A DNA stretch of 29,167 nucleotides from an uncultured Odoribacter sp. (GTDB taxonomy: Bacteria; Bacteroidota; Bacteroidia; Bacteroidales; Marinifilaceae): assembly GCA_934725835.1 (NCBI GenBank), contig CAKVCR010000006.1, positions 1 through 29,167 on the forward strand, read 5' to 3'. The position numbers and the translations under genes are program-made. The notes under the pieces were generated by a model. That model ran no database searches and was not told the DNA's origin. It saw only the letters and a list, made by a program, of their open reading frames with translations. Positions 25,749-29,167 of this stretch are shown here, one piece after another. Each line of letters begins with the position of its first letter. The stretch's first letter is position 1.

Positions 25749-26969
25749 TTATTCATTGCTCTCTCCCTTCAACCGCTCCACCTCTTCGGTTGCCAATGCC
25801 CACTCATTCATTGCATCCTCCAATTGTTTCTGGCTTTCGGCATACTCTTTCAACAATTCATCACTGACTTCTCCGGCAGCCAGCTTACCCTCCATCGTCG
25901 CAATCTTCTCCTCCAGTCCGGCTATCTGCTTTTCGATTTTCTCCACCAACTGTCCGGCTTTCTTAATCTCCCGGTTCAGCTGTTTCCTTTCCTCAAAAGC
26001 CAGCTTACTCTCTTTTTCCACCTTCACCTCTTCCCCCCCAGTCGAAACGGTAGCTTTATGCAACTGCTCATATTCCCGGAAACAGGCAATTTTCTTAGCC
26101 GCCAGAAAATCGGTCACTCCTCCCAGATACTCCTTCATATTATGATTGGAAAACTCATACACCTTGTCTGCCAACCCTGTCAGAAAATCACGGTCATGCG
26201 AAACCACCATCACCGTTCCCTCAAACTTTTTAAGAGCCTCCTTCAATATATCTTTAGTCCGCATATCCAGGTGGTTTGTCGGCTCGTCGAGAATAAGCAC
26301 ATTATACGGCTCCAGCAGCAAACGCACCATCGCCAGCCTCGTACGCTCCCCTCCGGACAACACCTTTACCTTCTTGTCCACATCCTCTCCGGAAAATAAA
26401 AAAGCACCTAAAATATCACGGATTTTTTTTCTTATTTCACCTTCCGCCACCCTATCTACCGTATCCAGGACAGATAATTCCGGATCCAATAAATCAGCCT
26501 GATTCTGTGCAAAATAACCGACATTCACATTATGACCGATTTTCAATTCCCCATCAAAAGGGATTTCGTTCATAATCATTTTCACCAAAGTCGATTTACC
26601 TTCTCCGTTTTTCCCTACAAAAGCGACCTTTTCTCCCCGCTTAATCTCAAAATTCACATCCTTCAACACTTGCAAGTCACCATACGCCTTTGACAACGAA
26701 CGCCCTGTAACGACTAATTCCCCCGAACGGACTGCCGGCTGAAACCGCACGGAGATTCTTGCTGCATCCTCTTCCTCCACCTCAATACGGTCAATTTTTT
26801 CCAACTGCTTAATACGCGACTGTACCTGCACCGACTTCGTCGCCTTATATCTGAAGCGTTCAATAAAATCCTCTGTATCCTTATCCGGGAATGTTTCCGC
26901 AACATAGTCGAACAACTTGCCCTGATTCTCAACTACATCACTTAAATATGCTTCTGCGTATGCTCCCAT
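25749..26969 (-). CDS. Chimeric ORF: 31-residue foreign N-terminus joined to a truncated ABC-F ATPase
   Basis: ABC-F proteins normally have two ATPase domains and about 600-650 residues; this 406-residue frame has one. From ~residue 32 (TEDFIERFRYKATKSVQVQS) it is a normal ABC-F: the inter-domain linker, then the second ATPase with Walker A GKNGEGKST (119-127), signature LSGGE (204-208), Walker B LILDEP (225-230), and a C-terminal charged coiled coil (~310-400). Residues 1-31 (MGAYAEAYLSDVVENQGKLF and the next 11) do not look like the end of an ABC-F first domain and carry an AGAGGTGA-type ribosome-binding site overlapping the stop of the DUF3990 gene. The whole first ATPase domain is absent from the window. 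The product is unlikely to work as an ABC-F translation factor. An assembly chimera is the main alternative. Confidence 0.88.
   Translation of the reverse strand: MGAYAEAYLSDVVENQGKLFDYVAETFPDKDTEDFIERFRYKATKSVQVQSRIKQLEKIDRIEVEEEDAARISVRFQPAVRSGELVVTGRSLSKAYGDLQVLKDVNFEIKRGEKVAFVGKNGEGKSTLVKMIMNEIPFDGELKIGHNVNVGYFAQNQADLLDPELSVLDTVDRVAEGEIRKKIRDILGAFLFSGEDVDKKVKVLSGGERTRLAMVRLLLEPYNVLILDEPTNHLDMRTKDILKEALKKFEGTVMVVSHDRDFLTGLADKVYEFSNHNMKEYLGGVTDFLAAKKIACFREYEQLHKATVSTGGEEVKVEKESKLAFEERKQLNREIKKAGQLVEKIEKQIAGLEEKIATMEGKLAAGEVSDELLKEYAESQKQLEDAMNEWALATEEVERLKGESNE
26861..26880. other. Recombination or assembly junction inside the ABC-F gene
   Basis: The switch from unrelated N-terminus to ABC-F linker falls around codons 30-36 of the chimeric frame (segment PDKDTEDFI). 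To the left the sequence has host character; to the right the gene content, promoter type and ribosome-binding sites change. The exact base cannot be set without the two parent sequences. Confidence 0.65.
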
Positions 26970-26981
26970 ACCCTATCACCT

Positions 26982-27629
26982 CTACAATAATGTACTAAAT
27001 ACCTTCGTTACCTTATTAGCTTCTGAATCAACCAGTTTTCTCATATTATCTCTGGCTTCTACATCCCGTTGATTGTATTGTTCATTGAATTCACTATATG
27101 GAACTGAGATCATATCTTCTTCGATTTCATGCAATTGCGCATACGCCCGTTCTGATTTGATACAATACTGGATTCCCAAACCGCCTAATGATAACAGTTC
27201 CTCCAATATATCCATATCTATGTTGTCTCGCACAAATTCTTTTGCAATATAAAAGTATGATGCATCAGCTCTCCAACCCTTTATCACATCATAGTCGCTT
27301 GTATCAATTCCGTATTTATCAATGAACTTCGCCGCTAACATTCTATATCTTTTTGAATCTGCCGCATCCCGATGTTTCATAAGCTCCGCTAACCAGTTCA
27401 GTACATCTTTCTCTTGAAAATCGAGAATCTTCAATCTAGTACAATCCAATTCATATTTATGTACCCATCCATTCTCGCTATTCGGTACACAAACCGCCCA
27501 CTCCTTGGCTAGATTCAATACTTCCGTCAGATAAAATCCACGCCCATAATCATGTTTATCATTTCCACCACCAAAGACAGGCGTCACTATTTTATTTTGT
27601 GTTCCATGATATAAAACAATTTTACCCAT
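26982..27629 (-). CDS. DUF3990-family protein, predicted ADP-ribosyltransferase-like
   Basis: A 215-residue soluble protein. DUF3990 features: IVLYHGTQNKIVTP (5-18), the glycine-aromatic stretch DYGRGFYLTE (27-36) followed by AKEWAV, SDYDVIKGWRADASYFYIAK (111-130) and LGIQYCIKSERAYAQL (151-166). As I recall, the family is placed in the ADP-ribosyltransferase fold group; H8, Y33 and Q154 could be the H-Y-Q triad, which is inference. It has a strong GGAGGG ribosome-binding site 8 bases before the ATG and a TATAAT-type promoter, both unlike the rest of the window. The next frame starts 12 bases after its stop, with its ribosome-binding site overlapping that stop, so it was the first gene of a small operon now broken by the ABC-F join. 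Confidence 0.75.
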   Translation of the reverse strand: MGKIVLYHGTQNKIVTPVFGGGNDKHDYGRGFYLTEVLNLAKEWAVCVPNSENGWVHKYELDCTRLKILDFQEKDVLNWLAELMKHRDAADSKRYRMLAAKFIDKYGIDTSDYDVIKGWRADASYFYIAKEFVRDNIDMDILEELLSLGGLGIQYCIKSERAYAQLHEIEEDMISVPYSEFNEQYNQRDVEARDNMRKLVDSEANKVTKVFSTLL

Positions 27630-27677
27630 TCCGTAATCCCTCCATGAACCGATCAGCTCTTTTACATTTCCGCTTTA

Positions 27678-27705
27678 ATTATACTATCTAAAGAAAAAAT
27701 GTATA
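27678..27705 (-). promoter_or_regulatory. Sigma-70-type promoter (TATAAT) upstream of the DUF3990 gene
   Basis: On the minus strand a perfect TATAAT (27678-27683) has TATACA (4 of 6 to TTGACA) 16 bases upstream (27700-27705). The ATG is 48 bases downstream of the -10. This is a Bacillota/Proteobacteria-style promoter, not TAnnTTTG. Confidence 0.5.
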
Positions 27706-27754
27706 TACAATACAAATTTGTAAGGAATCGCTTCTAAGAACCAGCGTTTGCATA

Positions 27755-28327
27755 TTAAACAAACATATTTTGTAACATGAATTTCTTCAGCTCTTTTAGT
27801 TTTTCACACTTACGTTGATGAAGAGTGATGAGGTGGTCAAGGGCAGTAAAATAGTCTCCTATTTTCTTCTGTTCTTCAGCATTATTAGTTATAAAAACAT
27901 TAACTCTTCCAATCTCATCTTTGTTGATTTTTTGTGGTATCGCAGTAACTAAAGTACGCTCTCTCAACCCCTTTTGAAATACAGATGTTTTCATGGCATT
28001 GCTTAAAAAATACGAATTAATTTCTTTCGGTTTTAACAATGCTAGACTAACATAAAATGCCACTTTTTCCGTAGTCTGCACAACATTTGTAGTTCCCACA
28101 TCACCTATTCTGGTCATAAGAATATCCCCCTTTTGAGGATACACTTTATAATCCCTTTCAAAGGCTTCCTCAGATATATATTTCTCTGACTTTAATGTTG
28201 TAATATTCTCAACAGATAAAAACATAATACCTGAGTCTTGATATTGTGGTGTTTGGTGAACTCCATCATAAATGCCAACCACTTCACCCAACTTACGCTG
28301 TTCCCAAGCGTAAGTAATTTTTTCAAA
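27755..28327 (-). pseudogene. hsdS: Half-size type I restriction specificity subunit (HsdS) fragment without a normal start
   Basis: The frame is open from just after a TGA at 28328-28330 to the stop at 27755 (190 codons). It begins FEKITYAWEQRKLGEVVGIY, the conserved motif that opens HsdS target-recognition domains, then one recognition domain (DGVHQTPQYQDSGIMFLSVE; KGDILMTRIGDVGTTNVVQ) and the conserved helical end (EEQKKIGDYFTALDHLITLH; KLKELKKFMLQNMFV). A complete HsdS has two such halves and about 400 residues. The only candidate start is a TTG at 28289-28291, inside the conserved motif. No hsdM or hsdR is in the window. It looks like a silent donor cassette of a shuffling HsdS system, or a decayed remnant. 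Confidence 0.8.
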
Positions 28328-28391
28328 TCAAACGCTATACTTGTCGCATCTTTCACAAGAGTCCCTTTTTAATAACATTTTTTTATTCAAA

Positions 28392-28408
28392 TAACATTTA
28401 TAATGTTA
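28392..28408. repeat. Perfect palindrome TAACATT-TAT-AATGTTA
   Basis: Seven-base arms with a 3-base spacer, in the AT-rich gap between the NADAR gene and the HsdS fragment. Another TAACATT copy lies at 28373-28379 and a partial ATGTTA at 28422-28427 overlaps the NADAR stop. It could be an operator or recombination half-site; chance is possible in such AT-rich DNA. Confidence 0.45.
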
Positions 28409-28424
28409 CTATCCATTATTTATG

Positions 28425-28901
28425 TTATCTTAATTTCTCCCTTACCAGCATCAAGGCATATCCCATCAGATTTTGTCCTTTCCATTCGCTTGGATCTAAT
28501 CTTTTCGGATCACTCATAGACAATCCGATGCCCCAAATCTTATCATTTACCGCTGCCTCCGCAAGAACTGCATTGCCTGTATCGAGCAACGCTCTTTTTA
28601 ACTCTGGGTTCTGCGTGAATTTCGCCACTAAACCTTCATAAACTATAATCTGTCTCATACCATTCCAGACATGATTATCAAAGCCAGACACCTTACGTCC
28701 TAGCTCTTTGATATAAGCTACATCATCTGTTGCAAGTATCTGTGCCGCAATACTTTCATCGTGAAACCGCAAAGCTTTTTGATGCATCATATACTGTTCC
28801 AACGAAGTATATTTCACATCACCAATTGTAAAATCAGACAGATACCAATTACTGAAACATCCATTTTCTTCGTCTGGATTGTGAAATGTTATTACTTTCA
28901 C
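28425..28901 (-). CDS. NADAR-family protein (YbiA-like), predicted ADP-ribose glycohydrolase
   Basis: A 158-residue single NADAR domain. Family signatures: NGCFSNWYLSDF (13-24), TSLEQYMMHQKAL with E35 (32-44), WNGMRQIIVYEGLVAKFTQN (79-98), LLDTGNAVLAEA (105-116), KIWGIGLSMSD (121-131) and WKGQNLMGYALMLVRE (140-155). NADAR proteins were named for links to NAD/ADP-ribose metabolism, and some act as antitoxins that remove ADP-ribose from guanine in DNA (DarT1 systems). The start is a GTG whose first four bases (GTGA) overlap the upstream stop, with AGGTGG 10 bases before, so it is translationally coupled to the right-edge gene. A predicted ADP-ribosyltransferase-like gene lies 0.8 kb downstream. 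Confidence 0.87.
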   Translation of the reverse strand: MKVITFHNPDEENGCFSNWYLSDFTIGDVKYTSLEQYMMHQKALRFHDESIAAQILATDDVAYIKELGRKVSGFDNHVWNGMRQIIVYEGLVAKFTQNPELKRALLDTGNAVLAEAAVNDKIWGIGLSMSDPKRLDPSEWKGQNLMGYALMLVREKLR

Positions 28902-29167
28902 CCTAGTTCACCCACCTTTTGTACCGCTAAATCGAGTTCTAAATCATGCAATCCCGGATATGCCTTCTTCAAGAAACTAAGTGGAATTTTCTTCACAACT
29001 TCCCGGCTGGGAATATTATAGAACCACTGATAATATGCATAAAATTCGCCTACCCAATCCGGAAGGAATCCAGCAAGTGCTTTTCCATCTTTCAATGCAT
29101 ATTCTTCTGTTTTGCAGAAATACTCCCACAAAGTTTTTGCATCCATCGTATTCACATATGCCTGTGA
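28898..29167 (-). CDS. C-terminal part of an uncharacterised protein, N-terminus off the right edge
   Basis: At least 89 residues. The frame is open to the last base of the window (SQAYVNTMDAKTLWEYFCKT reads in from the edge), so the GTG at 29155 should not be taken as the start. The visible part is rich in aromatics (GFLPDWVGEFYAYYQWFYNI) and ends LHDLELDLAVQKVGELG; no catalytic motif is recognised. It is translationally coupled to the NADAR gene by a 4-base overlap. From memory, proteins with this C-terminus in Bacillota begin with an AYAEAYL-type N-terminus, like the first residues of the chimeric ORF at 26969; that link is inference. Confidence 0.65.
   Translation of the reverse strand, partial: SQAYVNTMDAKTLWEYFCKTEEYALKDGKALAGFLPDWVGEFYAYYQWFYNIPSREVVKKIPLSFLKKAYPGLHDLELDLAVQKVGELG

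Noticed and set aside
27630..27680. Short open tail (about 17 codons) ending in a TAA that overlaps the DUF3990 start
   Set aside because: Preceded by a stop and lacking a proper start. It might be the end of a lost upstream gene, but it is too short to call.
28322..28356. Upstream GTG (28354-28356) with an AGGGA site as the HsdS start, needing a frameshift in the six-A tract at 28319-28324
   Set aside because: The HsdS frame is open and homologous from just after the TGA (FEKITYAWEQRKL), so no frameshift is needed to explain the conserved motif; a phase-variable tract is possible but unsupported.

Overview
The window reads as chromosomal DNA of a Bacteroidota bacterium, most likely a gut Bacteroidales. 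The evidence is a SusC-type TonB receptor with an STN domain beside a FecR anti-sigma factor and an ECF sigma factor. Several promoters fit the Bacteroidales pattern (TTTG, about 19 bases, TAnnTTTG), and most genes lack a Shine-Dalgarno sequence. I cannot place the genus. All confident protein genes are on the minus strand except two (4561-7710).

Layout, left to right. 1-4036: a surface-signalling nutrient-uptake locus (sigma factor, FecR, SusC-like receptor running off the left edge). 4281-4448: tRNA-Lys with its own promoter and terminator. 4561-7710: plus-strand pair of a helix-hairpin-helix protein and an AsmA-family protein, closed by a strong bidirectional terminator. 7758-12372: Tex, a copper-exporting P-type ATPase and a small copper chaperone, read in that order. 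12416-12872: an RNA cluster of SRP RNA, two Thr tRNAs and a Glu tRNA with one good promoter and one terminator. 12948-14241: a DEDDy exonuclease, a DUF5063 protein and a third Thr tRNA. 14321-18131: ftsY, a low-molecular-weight tyrosine phosphatase and pbpC, nearly abutting. 18239-21941: an MFS transporter, tRNA-Trp, mnmA and a fused SpmA-SpmB-like membrane protein. 21994-25729: folD, ffh, an ACT-like protein and rlmB. All three core parts of the signal recognition particle pathway (RNA, Ffh, FtsY) therefore lie within 11.5 kb.

The right end (about 26870-29167) is different in character. An ABC-F ATPase has lost its first ATPase domain and is fused in frame to the first ~31 residues of an unrelated small protein. 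Upstream of that are a DUF3990 protein (predicted ADP-ribosyltransferase-like), a startless half-size type I restriction specificity (HsdS) fragment, a NADAR protein (predicted ADP-ribose glycohydrolase) and a partial unknown gene. These genes have clear Shine-Dalgarno sequences, GTG or ATG starts, and a TATAAT-type promoter, unlike the rest of the window. This suggests recent acquisition from another phylum, probably Bacillota. A chimeric assembly join at about 26870 must be excluded first. If the join is real, the DUF3990/NADAR pair is the best candidate for an undescribed system here: a possible ADP-ribosylation writer/eraser module interleaved with a silent restriction-specificity cassette.
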